The notes under the pieces were generated by a model. That model was not told the origin of the DNA. It was given only the letters and a program-made list of their open reading frames with translations, and did no database searches. DNA of 8,766 nucleotides from Candidatus Peregrinibacteria bacterium. Lineage in GTDB: Bacteria; Patescibacteriota; Gracilibacteria; UBA1369; PNNO01. Shown here piece after piece: positions 1-6,804 of the stretch; position 1 is the first letter of the stretch; every line of letters starts with the position of its first letter. The translations under genes and the position numbers were made by a program. The stretch spans positions 1 to 8,766 of the forward strand of contig JAUVDZ010000043.1 of assembly GCA_030595015.1 (NCBI GenBank), in the 5' to 3' direction.

Positions 1-99
1 GGTATATCGAGCAAGCTCGAATCCCTCCGTTCTCAAAGCGGAACTTCGTTTAGCGCGGCGTTACCTGCAAGGCGAAGAAAGAGAAACCGTATAACATAA
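1..99 (+). other. Possible 3' end of an upstream gene, or GC-rich intergenic repeat
   Basis: This patch is visibly richer in G and C than the rest of the window. Two + frames stay open from the window edge. Frame 2 ends at the TAA at 92-94 with the tail LARRYLQGEERETV, and frame 1 ends at the TAA at 97-99 with the tail RRRKRNRIT. No start is visible, and nothing here identifies a product. Short inverted repeats are present (TCGAGC/GCTCGA at 7-20; CTTCG at 44-48 with CGAAG at 73-77). It may be the end of a real gene lying outside the window, or part of a structured intergenic repeat that happens to be open; I cannot decide between them. Confidence 0.25.
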
Positions 100-302
100 A
101 TTGAAAATATTGAAACGAGAATTAAAAAATATATTAGAAAATTGACTGACTGGAAATATTTTGTTTTTGCCGACCCGCTTTTGCCCTTCGGGACAATTAG
201 GGAAGCCAACGCACATTTAGCACATTTGTTTTTTGCTTACGCACAAGACCAAAGCAAAAAAACAAAAGAGCTAAATCTTGCCAACACATCAAAAAAAGTG
301 AC
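100..302. other. Non-coding stretch before the methyltransferase gene
   Basis: No convincing reading frame is seen here. It contains an AT-rich section (100-175), a small imperfect hairpin centred on CCCTTCGGG (184-192), and one copy of a dispersed repeat (205-285). The last bases before the ATG at 303 are an A-rich tract (291-297), which is usual in front of Bacteroidota genes in place of a Shine-Dalgarno sequence. I could not find a clean TTTG/TAnnTTTG promoter pair. Confidence 0.5.
205..285 (+). repeat. Dispersed intergenic repeat, copy A
   Basis: This stretch is collinear with a second stretch at 7265-7335. Shared blocks in the same order are GCCAA, AGCACATTTG (219-228), CGC..GACCAAA (247-253) and TGCCAAC (279-285). 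From the start of AGCACATTTG to the start of TGCCAAC is exactly 60 nt in both copies. No long inverted repeat or coding potential is obvious. It is probably a member of a genome-wide family of short intergenic elements. Confidence 0.45.
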
Positions 303-1073
303 ATGAAAGACTTATACGAGAATTTTGCAGTTTACTACAAAGTATTAGCCGAAAAAAGAGATCATTTCGGATTACAAGCTGAAGTAATAAAAGAATTATT
401 CAGAGAATTAGAAATAAAACAAGACTATAAAATTCTTGATGCAGCTTGTGGAACGGGTGCTGTTGGAAACGAACTATTCAATAGCGGTTTTAAAAATATC
501 TATTTAACCGATGGTTCCATAGAAATGATAAATCTTGCTGAAAAGGACATTAATACTCAAATACCTGTTGAACAATGCAAATGGGAGAAATTAGATTCGT
601 ATTTCAAAATAAGTAAGAAAATAAACACAGTAATAATTTTCGGTAACAGCATAGCACATGCAAGAATTGAATCACTAAATCAAATTTTTAAAAACATTTA
701 TCAAGGATTACAGAAAGGCGGTTATTTTATTTTTGATATGCGTGAATGGATGGTCAACAATGCAGGAAATCTTATTCAAGCAAACAAGCCAAATAATTCA
801 ATCGTTGATTTAGGTTCAATCACTGTAAATGAGATAGATTTATCTGTTTCTAGTGAAATAAAATACGATTACATAAAGAATTCACAAATTGTATCATACT
901 TAATAACAAATCCAAAATCAAACAAAATCGTGTACTCAATATTTTTAGAATACTCTATTTTTTCATTCGATGATATTCTTCCAATCCTTATAAACTCTGG
1001 TTTTGCAAGTGAAAAAATACAAATAAAAAGCCTTAAGAATTGGTCATATAAAGTTATTTGTTGCAAGAAATAA
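303..1073 (+). CDS. Class I SAM-dependent methyltransferase
   Basis: This is a soluble cytoplasmic methyltransferase that transfers a methyl group from S-adenosylmethionine to an unknown substrate. Of its 256 residues, the first ~40 are a helical cap. Motif I is ILDAACGTGAVG (44-55), the glycine-rich SAM-binding loop. The acidic residue at the end of strand beta2 is D70 in YLTDGS, and motif IV is IIFGNSIAH (111-119). The GNSIAH segment resembles the glycine/sarcosine N-methyltransferase-like branch, but this does not fix the substrate. The C-terminal ~110 residues are divergent and probably form the substrate lid. The ATG at 303 is preceded by an A-rich tract. The gene ends 28 bp before the lipoprotein gene on the same strand, so it may belong to the downstream operon and could act on its peptide or product, but this link is inferred from position only. 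The family call is secure; the role is unknown. Confidence 0.9.
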   Translation: MKDLYENFAVYYKVLAEKRDHFGLQAEVIKELFRELEIKQDYKILDAACGTGAVGNELFNSGFKNIYLTDGSIEMINLAEKDINTQIPVEQCKWEKLDSYFKISKKINTVIIFGNSIAHARIESLNQIFKNIYQGLQKGGYFIFDMREWMVNNAGNLIQANKPNNSIVDLGSITVNEIDLSVSSEIKYDYIKNSQIVSYLITNPKSNKIVYSIFLEYSIFSFDDILPILINSGFASEKIQIKSLKNWSYKVICCKK

Positions 1074-1101
1074 TTTTTTAATTTTACAAAAACTAAATAT
1101 T

Positions 1102-2091
1102 ATGGCTAAAATTAAATTTTCAGTGTTTTTATTGTTTGTTTTCTTCTTAGGCTTAACAAGTTGCCAAAACAACAACAAACAAAAAGAAAAAAAGATTTAC
1201 ACCGTTGGTATTACCCAGCTAATGACCAATCCGGGTATTGATGCAATACGTGAAGGTTTTCTTGATGAGATGAATAAATTGGGTTATATAGATGGGGGAA
1301 ATATTAGATTCTCACAGCAAAACTCACAAGGTGATAATTCAGTGGCTCAAAGTATAGCTAAGAAATTTGTTAGTGACAATTGTGATATGATTTTTGCAAT
1401 CACAACTCCAACAGCACAGGTTTGCGCTAATGAAATAAAAGGAACTAATATTCCCCTCGTATTTGGAGCAGTTACAGACCCTATTTCAGCAGGACTGGTA
1501 AATTCTTTAGAAAAGCCGGGTGGTAATATTACTGGGACAAGTGATAAATGGCCTACTGCCACTCAATTTGATTTATTACTTCAGTTGGTACCTACCGTTA
1601 AAAGAATAGGTGTTGTATATAATCCCGGAGAAAGTAATTCTGAGGATAATATGAAAGTGGTTAGAAATGTTTGTGAGGAGAAAAACTTAAAATTAGTAAC
1701 GGTTTCTGTTTCAAATACAAGTGAAGTTTATGCGGCTGCACAATCTTTGGTTGGTAAAATTGATGCCTTTTATGTTTCGGCAGACAATACAGTTATTACT
1801 GCAATGGATGCAGTAATAAAAGTATCGGAAAAAAATAAAATTCCATTATTACCTGGTGTCTCATCGAATGTAGAACAAGGTGGTTTTGGGACACTTGGAC
1901 CAGATTATTTTGATGTTGGTGTGGAAGCAGCAAAAATAGCAGACAAAATAATCAAAGGGGAAAAAGCAGGAAATATTCCAGTTTCAACTGCAAAGAATTT
2001 CGAATATTTCTTTAATCTAAAATCGGCAAAAGCAACCAATGTAATTATTCCTGATAGTTTATTAACCAAAGCAGCTAAAATTTACGAATGA
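1102..2091 (+). CDS. ABC transporter substrate-binding lipoprotein (TrpX/COG2984-like)
   Basis: This is the periplasmic receptor of an importer-type ABC system. Residues 1-20 form a lipoprotein signal peptide with lipobox LTSC, so Cys21 would be lipidated and the protein membrane-anchored. A polar N/K-rich linker follows. The mature part is a two-lobed periplasmic-binding-protein fold of the ABC_sub_bind family (PF04392). Recognisable segments are VGITQLMTNPGIDAIREGF near the start, VFGAVTDPISAGLVNSL followed by PGGNITGTSD in the middle, and GVVYNPGESNS. Family members in Firmicutes are called TrpX because they are found near tryptophan-related regulation, but ligands of this family vary and no tryptophan signal is seen here. 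The stop overlaps the start of the permease gene by 4 bp (ATGA). It has the usual length for the family (329 residues). The family is well supported; the ligand is unknown. Confidence 0.93.
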   Translation: MAKIKFSVFLLFVFFLGLTSCQNNNKQKEKKIYTVGITQLMTNPGIDAIREGFLDEMNKLGYIDGGNIRFSQQNSQGDNSVAQSIAKKFVSDNCDMIFAITTPTAQVCANEIKGTNIPLVFGAVTDPISAGLVNSLEKPGGNITGTSDKWPTATQFDLLLQLVPTVKRIGVVYNPGESNSEDNMKVVRNVCEEKNLKLVTVSVSNTSEVYAAAQSLVGKIDAFYVSADNTVITAMDAVIKVSEKNKIPLLPGVSSNVEQGGFGTLGPDYFDVGVEAAKIADKIIKGEKAGNIPVSTAKNFEYFFNLKSAKATNVIIPDSLLTKAAKIYE

Positions 2092-3029
2092 GTTCTGTAA
2101 TCTTTGATACTGCTTTTCAACAAGGCTTTTTATACGTATTAGCCGTCTTTGGAATTGTCATTTCATTTAGAATGATGAATTTCCCTGACTTGACTGTAGA
2201 TGGTTCATTTACATTAGGTGCTGCGGTATTGGCAGTTTTACTTTCAAATGGATATTCTATTTTAATTTCAATAATTACTGCGGTAATATCAGGTTTTGTT
2301 GCTGGTATGGCAACTGCACTATTAAACAGAAAGCTTGGTATCAGTAAAATCTTGTCGGGTATTCTCATTATGCTCATTTTGTATTCAATCAATTTGCGGA
2401 TAATGGGGAAAGCAAATATTTCCTTGTTGCGGATTGATACAATTTTCACACCTTTTGAAACGCTAAATAGTTCTATTCTGCTATTTTTTCTCTTTGGAAT
2501 TGCAGCTATCGTATTGTTTGCTCTGTTATATTTTTCCATAACTAAATTAGGCTTATTCATCCGTGCTACTGGAGATAATGAGTTTATGGTTCGTTCTCAA
2601 GGTATTAATACAGATTGGGTGTTCATTCTTGGAATCGGGACATCTAATGCTTTAATAGCATTTTCTGGCGCAATGGTTGCTCAGAGCCAGGGTTTTGCAG
2701 ATGTAAGCATGGGTGTCGGAATGATTATTACTGCTCTCGCAGCATTGATAATTGGAGAAAGCTTTCTTTCTGTTTTACAATCACTAAAAAGGAAGGTTTT
2801 CAAGAAAAAGGAAGAGGTTTCCAAATCGCATTTGCCATGGGATACATTTAATTTGTTTATTGCTGCATTCTTAGGAGCTTTTCTATACTTTCTAATAATT
2901 GCCATTAGCTTACAATTAGGTCTTGCTCCAACTGACTTAAAATTAGCAACTGGAATCCTTGTAATTATTGGCATTGCTTTAAGATTCAAGAAAACAACAA
3001 GTGAAACTCATCTAAAAGCAAAATTATGA
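2088..3029 (+). CDS. ABC transporter permease (TrpY/COG4120-like)
   Basis: This is the inner-membrane channel subunit, of the branched-chain amino acid/sugar permease superfamily (BPD_transp_2, PF02653). Its 313 residues carry about eight hydrophobic segments, roughly at 12-28, 38-52, 57-77, 88-101, 129-150, 177-197, 208-228 and 255-275, with a last one near 287-298. The hallmark FPDLTVDGSFTLGAAV (32-47) marks the subfamily that pairs with COG2984 binding proteins. The loop GLFIRATGDNEFMVRSQGIN (155-174) is the conserved cytoplasmic coupling region that contacts the ATPase. A lysine-rich cytoplasmic loop (about 233-247) follows. The start ATG overlaps the previous stop and the TGA overlaps the next start, which implies translational coupling with the binding protein and the ATPase. 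Confidence 0.93.
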   Translation: MSSVIFDTAFQQGFLYVLAVFGIVISFRMMNFPDLTVDGSFTLGAAVLAVLLSNGYSILISIITAVISGFVAGMATALLNRKLGISKILSGILIMLILYSINLRIMGKANISLLRIDTIFTPFETLNSSILLFFLFGIAAIVLFALLYFSITKLGLFIRATGDNEFMVRSQGINTDWVFILGIGTSNALIAFSGAMVAQSQGFADVSMGVGMIITALAALIIGESFLSVLQSLKRKVFKKKEEVSKSHLPWDTFNLFIAAFLGAFLYFLIIAISLQLGLAPTDLKLATGILVIIGIALRFKKTTSETHLKAKL

Positions 3030-3703
3030 AGAGTATTCCTATAATTGACATAAGGGATCTGACGGTTGTTTACAATGCTGGAACGATTAATGAAGTTGTA
3101 GCACTAACTGATTTCTCTCTTAAGGTTGAGAAAGGTGAGATTTTAGTAATTACCGGAGGGAATGGTTCAGGAAAATCAACAGTACTTGGTGCAATTAGTG
3201 GCACTGTTCCAATAAAGTCAGGTTCAATAAAAATTGATGGTATTGATATTACAAAATGGAGTCCCAATAAGAGAGCAAAATTAATTGGCATGGTATATCA
3301 AGATACAATGCTAGGAACATGCCCAAATTTGACCATCCATGAAAATTTCCAAATATGTAAAATAAATAAGTGGTGGGCTCCTATTCCATATAATTTAAAA
3401 CTGAGTAAAAAACAAATAGAAAGCCTAATACATACTGGCCTATCACTTGAATCGAGAGATGTAAGTAAAATCAATATGCTTTCAGGTGGCCAAAGGCAAG
3501 CTATTGCAGTGTGCCTTGCGTTTGAAAATTCTAAACCTGTCTTGCTCTTTGATGAGTTTACATCTTCCCTTGATAAAGACACTAGGGAGAAAGTATTAGA
3601 CTTTGTTCTCGAGAAGGCCAAAAGTGAAAATGCAACAATGTTAATGGTAATACACAATATAAGCATGTTTACAAAATTCTATTCAAGAATTATTAAATTA
3701 TGA
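3026..3703 (+). CDS. ABC transporter ATP-binding protein (TrpZ/COG1101-like)
   Basis: This is the cytoplasmic ATPase that powers the transporter. All ABC motifs are present and intact in 225 residues: Walker A GGNGSGKS (44-51), Q-loop glutamine Q92 in MVYQD, signature LSGGQ (152-156), Walker B VLLFDE with catalytic E177, a D-loop SSLD (180-183), and the switch histidine H210 in VIHN. It is a little shorter than many COG1101 members and ends soon after the H-loop, without a regulatory tail. It overlaps both the permease gene and the following unknown gene by 4 bp. The exact 4-bp overlap with the 450-residue protein gene suggests that this protein is made together with the transporter. Confidence 0.93.
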   Translation: MKSIPIIDIRDLTVVYNAGTINEVVALTDFSLKVEKGEILVITGGNGSGKSTVLGAISGTVPIKSGSIKIDGIDITKWSPNKRAKLIGMVYQDTMLGTCPNLTIHENFQICKINKWWAPIPYNLKLSKKQIESLIHTGLSLESRDVSKINMLSGGQRQAIAVCLAFENSKPVLLFDEFTSSLDKDTREKVLDFVLEKAKSENATMLMVIHNISMFTKFYSRIIKL

Positions 3704-5052
3704 CGAACCCTAGTAGAGCTGATGAGCAAACAAATTTTGAAAAGTTTTCTTCCTGGTTTAAGGTATATTGGAGTGTGTTTGGATTTATAATTCCTTATTT
3801 AGGGGCAGTGTTGTTTTTCATGATTATTGGAGAACAAATGGATGACGGCTCAATTTCAAAACACTCATTTTCTAAGGCATGTCATGAATCAATAAAGAGT
3901 AACTTTACATTATTCCTGGCTTTCCTTTTTGCTCTAGCTGGAAGTTACCGAGTTTACCACAAGCATCAAAAACAATTAATGAGTACTCTTGTTATCAAGT
4001 CAAATGTAATTTCTAAAAATGTTGATAGTTACTTGAAAAAAGCGAAAATCGTCTTTGAATCTGGGATTAATGATTTTGACAGCAAACATCTATTAGCTTT
4101 AAGGAGAATACTAAATTCCTTAAACACCATTGATATTAAGAATACTCAAACGGTTAAAGAAAATATCAGCATTTATGCTATTGATAATTCGGATCCAAGA
4201 ACATGGTGGTCTGATACAATGACTGGATATTTAGCTTTATTATCTAATTGGCATAGCCACAACTCTGGATTAAAAAACGGCCAAGTTAGTAGAGTTTTCG
4301 TGTGTCAAAGCAATGAATTAATGAGCCCAATTTTCGCAAAGACAATAACACTTCATTCATTGATGGGATTCAAGACCTTCGTTTTATCTATTGAAATGTA
4401 TAAGATTCTTTTCGAAACTTTTACACCAAGCAAGGGTGAAAAAATAATCAATGAAAAAGAAGTTTTGCTTTGGACAAAAAGATCAGAAACAACAAAAAAA
4501 GAAAAGACTACAATAACAGAGAAACCAATTGAAATTGACTTTGTGTTAGATAAGTTAGGAGAACCTAAAACATGGAAGTCTGTTAAGGGCTATCAGAGTT
4601 ATTGGGATGTTGGTTCAGATTACTATAAAAGAAATCTAGATAGCAGTAACGTTGATACTATAACAAAATTAATGAATTATTATGATAAAGATGTATACTC
4701 CAGCGATATAGATATCTTATTTGATTTTATTGCAATTGAAAATAAACCTAAGGCCAAAGGCAGTAAAAAGTATAAATTCTGGAATAATAACCCAGAGCAG
4801 CATTTAGAATTCATTAATTATATAATAGAAAAATCCATTTGCTGTAAAGATCGTAATGAAATTCCAGATAATCCTGATCAAGCTGCATTTGGAATAGAGA
4901 TAAAAACCTCAAATTGTAATGACTGTACCAAACGTGACAAAGAAGTTTGTGATCATCGCATTAAAGAAGATGCTGGCATCAAATTTGATTTTGTTTCTAA
5001 TGAGAAAGTTACTGGGATATTAATTGAGTACTATAACAGTTGTAAGTTTTAA
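3700..5052 (+). CDS. Two-TM membrane protein of unknown function with large cytoplasmic domain
   Basis: I do not recognise a named family for this 450-residue protein. Two hydrophobic helices lie at about 23-44 and 68-83, separated by a short loop; the positive RVYHKHQKQ after the second helix suggests that residues 85-450 face the cytoplasm. A segment DPRTWWSDTMTGYLALLSNW (165-184) followed by VSRVFVCQSNELMSPIF and LHSLMGFKTFVLSIEMY looks like a folded alpha/beta enzyme-like or sensor domain. A charged K/T-rich stretch (248-275) may be a linker. The C-terminal part is cysteine-rich: C381-C382, then C406-x2-C409-x7-C417-D-H419, which could bind zinc or an iron-sulfur cluster. The start overlaps the ATPase stop (ATGA), and the gene ends 4 bp before the putative precursor peptide. 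It could be a sensor, a processing or transport partner, or an effector of the system; the sequence does not decide. Confidence 0.8.
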   Translation: MTNPSRADEQTNFEKFSSWFKVYWSVFGFIIPYLGAVLFFMIIGEQMDDGSISKHSFSKACHESIKSNFTLFLAFLFALAGSYRVYHKHQKQLMSTLVIKSNVISKNVDSYLKKAKIVFESGINDFDSKHLLALRRILNSLNTIDIKNTQTVKENISIYAIDNSDPRTWWSDTMTGYLALLSNWHSHNSGLKNGQVSRVFVCQSNELMSPIFAKTITLHSLMGFKTFVLSIEMYKILFETFTPSKGEKIINEKEVLLWTKRSETTKKEKTTITEKPIEIDFVLDKLGEPKTWKSVKGYQSYWDVGSDYYKRNLDSSNVDTITKLMNYYDKDVYSSDIDILFDFIAIENKPKAKGSKKYKFWNNNPEQHLEFINYIIEKSICCKDRNEIPDNPDQAAFGIEIKTSNCNDCTKRDKEVCDHRIKEDAGIKFDFVSNEKVTGILIEYYNSCKF

Positions 5053-5056
5053 TAAT

Positions 5057-5185
5057 ATGAAATATAGAAAACCTAAAATAATAAAGATTCACAAGATTTT
5101 ACCTCCCATAACAGTAAACTTTGCACCCCCAGCAGTTCAGACAGGTGAAAAAGAATACAACAACGCAAAAAGTAAAGCAGAATAA
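5057..5185 (+). CDS. Putative RiPP precursor peptide (42 aa, KYxKP leader)
   Basis: A short reading frame with ATG start and TAA stop lies in the 139-bp gap between the two large genes, in the operon direction. It starts 4 bp after the previous stop and ends 6 bp before the ATG of the radical-SAM enzyme. The 42-residue product starts M-K-Y-R-K-P-K-I. This matches the (W/Y)-x-K-P leader motif of PqqA and of many radical-SAM RiPP precursors bound by PqqD-like RRE domains. The first 13 residues are strongly basic and alternate with Ile. The middle, ILPPITVNFAPPAVQTG (14-30), is proline-rich and hydrophobic and is the likeliest modified region. The tail (31-42) is polar and charged. There is no cysteine, so thioether or lanthionine chemistry is unlikely; C-methylation or C-C/C-O chemistry would fit better. 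No double-glycine cleavage site is seen. The ORF is short, but position, motif and neighbour agree. Confidence 0.75.
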   Translation: MKYRKPKIIKIHKILPPITVNFAPPAVQTGEKEYNNAKSKAE

Positions 5186-5191
5186 TTGTGT

Positions 5192-6796
5192 ATGTTAAAG
5201 AAATTTTATCCGACAAGATTATCAGAATTATGGTATCACAATGAAGAAGGTAATACAATTCTTTATTCAGATTCTGATTTGAGGTTGCAAAACTATAATC
5301 TTAATGATATTGGTAGTATTATCTGGGAAAACTGTAATGGTGAATTATCAAATAAAGATATTGCATCACTTATATATGAAGAATTAGATGGAGAAATACC
5401 AATTTATAAGAAAGTCGAATCGGACGTAAATGAATATCTAAATGAATTACGTATACATGGCCTAGTAAATTGGGAAGGTGAAGAAGTCTTAGATATACTA
5501 TTAGTAGTGCCACCTTATCCTGGAGTATACTCTTCAAAAGCAATTAATACTCCTGAATATTCTGCCCCTCCCCTTGGCGTTGCATACATAGCTGCTATAT
5601 TAAAAAACAATGATTACACGGTTTCGATTTTCGACATGCATATTAACTCTTTATGCATTGAAGACATCATCAAAGAATATAGAAAATCAAATCCCCCAAT
5701 AGTAGCTATTACGGCAACAACACCGACATTCCCCAATGCAATACGTATCCTAAAACTTCTTAAAGCTTGGGATGAAACCATAGTTACAGTAATTGGTGGG
5801 CCTCATGCAACAAGCCTACCAGAAGAATGTATTATGTCAGATGCCGTTGATTATGTTGTTATTGGAGAAGGCGAGGTCACAATATTAGAATTAACAAATG
5901 CCATATTAAAGAATAAAAAGAATCTTCAACAAGTTAATGGTATAGTATATAAGGATGCAAAAGGTAAAATTGTTTCTACTGAACCTCAACCAAGGATAAA
6001 AGACTTAGACATTTTGCCATTTCCTGCAAGAGAATTACTTGATATTGAATCTTACTATCAAAAAGGATCTATAGTAAGCTCTAGAGGTTGTCCATATAAC
6101 TGTAACTATTGCGCTTGCTCTGTAATTGCAGGCCATACCTACAGAGTCCATAGTACTGATTATGTTCTGGATGAAATTGAATATTTAATTAAAGAATACG
6201 ATTTTAAATACTTTGATTTTCATGATGATACTTTTAATTTATTTCCAAGTAGAGTACTTGAATTCTGCAATAAAATTGAAGAAAGGAGTATGATGATTAA
6301 ATGGGGTTGTTTTTGTAGAGTTAATAATTTTAATTTAGAGATAGCTCAAGCAATGAAAGGAGCTGGCTGTGAAGTTATTCAATTCGGTGTAGAAGCAGGT
6401 AATCAAGCAGTTTTAGATTCAATAAAAAAGAAAATAAAACTTAAAGAAGTTGAGAATGCAATCAAAGCAGCAAGTCAGGCAGGCATAAAACAAATTGCTT
6501 GTGGGTTCATTATCGGACATGCCAATGATACGGAAGAAACAACAAATCAAACTATCGACTTTGGTGTGAAACTGGCAAAATTAGGTGCCACAAGATTAAC
6601 GATTAGTGTTCTGACACCTTATCCTGGTACTGATGTTTACATAAACCGTAATAAAAATGGAATCAAACTGATTTCAGAAGATTGGGAACAATACATCTTT
6701 TCAAGAGTAGTAATCGAAACAGAAAACCTATCTAAAGAAAGGTTAAGAGAAATTTATACAAAAGGAGTTTATGAATTTTCAGAAGCAACAAATTAA
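5192..6796 (+). CDS. PqqD-like RRE / B12-binding / radical SAM fusion enzyme
   Basis: This is a predicted peptide-modifying cobalamin-dependent radical SAM enzyme. Of its 534 residues, 1-95 form a PqqD-like RiPP recognition element (LNDIGSIIWENC, then helices ending in LNELRIHGLVNW). Residues 100-235 form a Rossmann-type B12-binding domain (LLVVPPYP, SAPPLGVAYIAAIL, IGGPHATSLP 201-210, VIGEGE 224-228). Residues 290-500 are the radical SAM barrel with C300-x3-C304-x2-C307 binding the 4Fe-4S cluster and FGVEAGNQAVLDSIKK. The B12 motif reads D148-M-H150-I-N-S153, lacking the final Gly of DxHxxG. Known relatives with this layout methylate unactivated carbons or rearrange peptides (class B radical SAM). 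I chose the ATG at 5192; a TTG at 5186, directly after the peptide stop, would add only two residues. The immediately upstream peptide is the probable substrate. The domain calls are strong; the reaction is inferred. Confidence 0.92.
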   Translation: MLKKFYPTRLSELWYHNEEGNTILYSDSDLRLQNYNLNDIGSIIWENCNGELSNKDIASLIYEELDGEIPIYKKVESDVNEYLNELRIHGLVNWEGEEVLDILLVVPPYPGVYSSKAINTPEYSAPPLGVAYIAAILKNNDYTVSIFDMHINSLCIEDIIKEYRKSNPPIVAITATTPTFPNAIRILKLLKAWDETIVTVIGGPHATSLPEECIMSDAVDYVVIGEGEVTILELTNAILKNKKNLQQVNGIVYKDAKGKIVSTEPQPRIKDLDILPFPARELLDIESYYQKGSIVSSRGCPYNCNYCACSVIAGHTYRVHSTDYVLDEIEYLIKEYDFKYFDFHDDTFNLFPSRVLEFCNKIEERSMMIKWGCFCRVNNFNLEIAQAMKGAGCEVIQFGVEAGNQAVLDSIKKKIKLKEVENAIKAASQAGIKQIACGFIIGHANDTEETTNQTIDFGVKLAKLGATRLTISVLTPYPGTDVYINRNKNGIKLISEDWEQYIFSRVVIETENLSKERLREIYTKGVYEFSEATN

Positions 6797-6804
6797 TATC
6801 AGAT

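Noticed and set aside
7..40. tRNA-like T-loop sequence (CTCGAATC followed by CCTCCG)
   Set aside because: The bases on either side do not form the 5-bp T stem and no acceptor, D or anticodon arm can be placed, so it is not a tRNA end.
40..80. Possible integron attC-like site (AGCGCGGCGTTACC)
   Set aside because: GTTACCT does not fit the GTTRRRY core, no partner RYYYAAC core is visible, and the genes downstream have no attC between them.
1074..1101. T-box, tryptophan riboswitch or trp-type leader before the TrpX-like gene
   Set aside because: The gap is only 28 bp and AT-rich, with no room for a leader structure, so tryptophan specificity is not supported.
5186..5191. TTG start for the radical-SAM enzyme
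   Set aside because: It would directly abut the peptide stop and add only two residues; the ATG at 5192 is a better start codon with normal spacing.
5073..5258. Minus-strand ORF across the peptide gene
   Set aside because: It lies opposite the peptide and the start of the radical-SAM gene, has low-complexity hydrophobic content, and is best explained as an antisense shadow.
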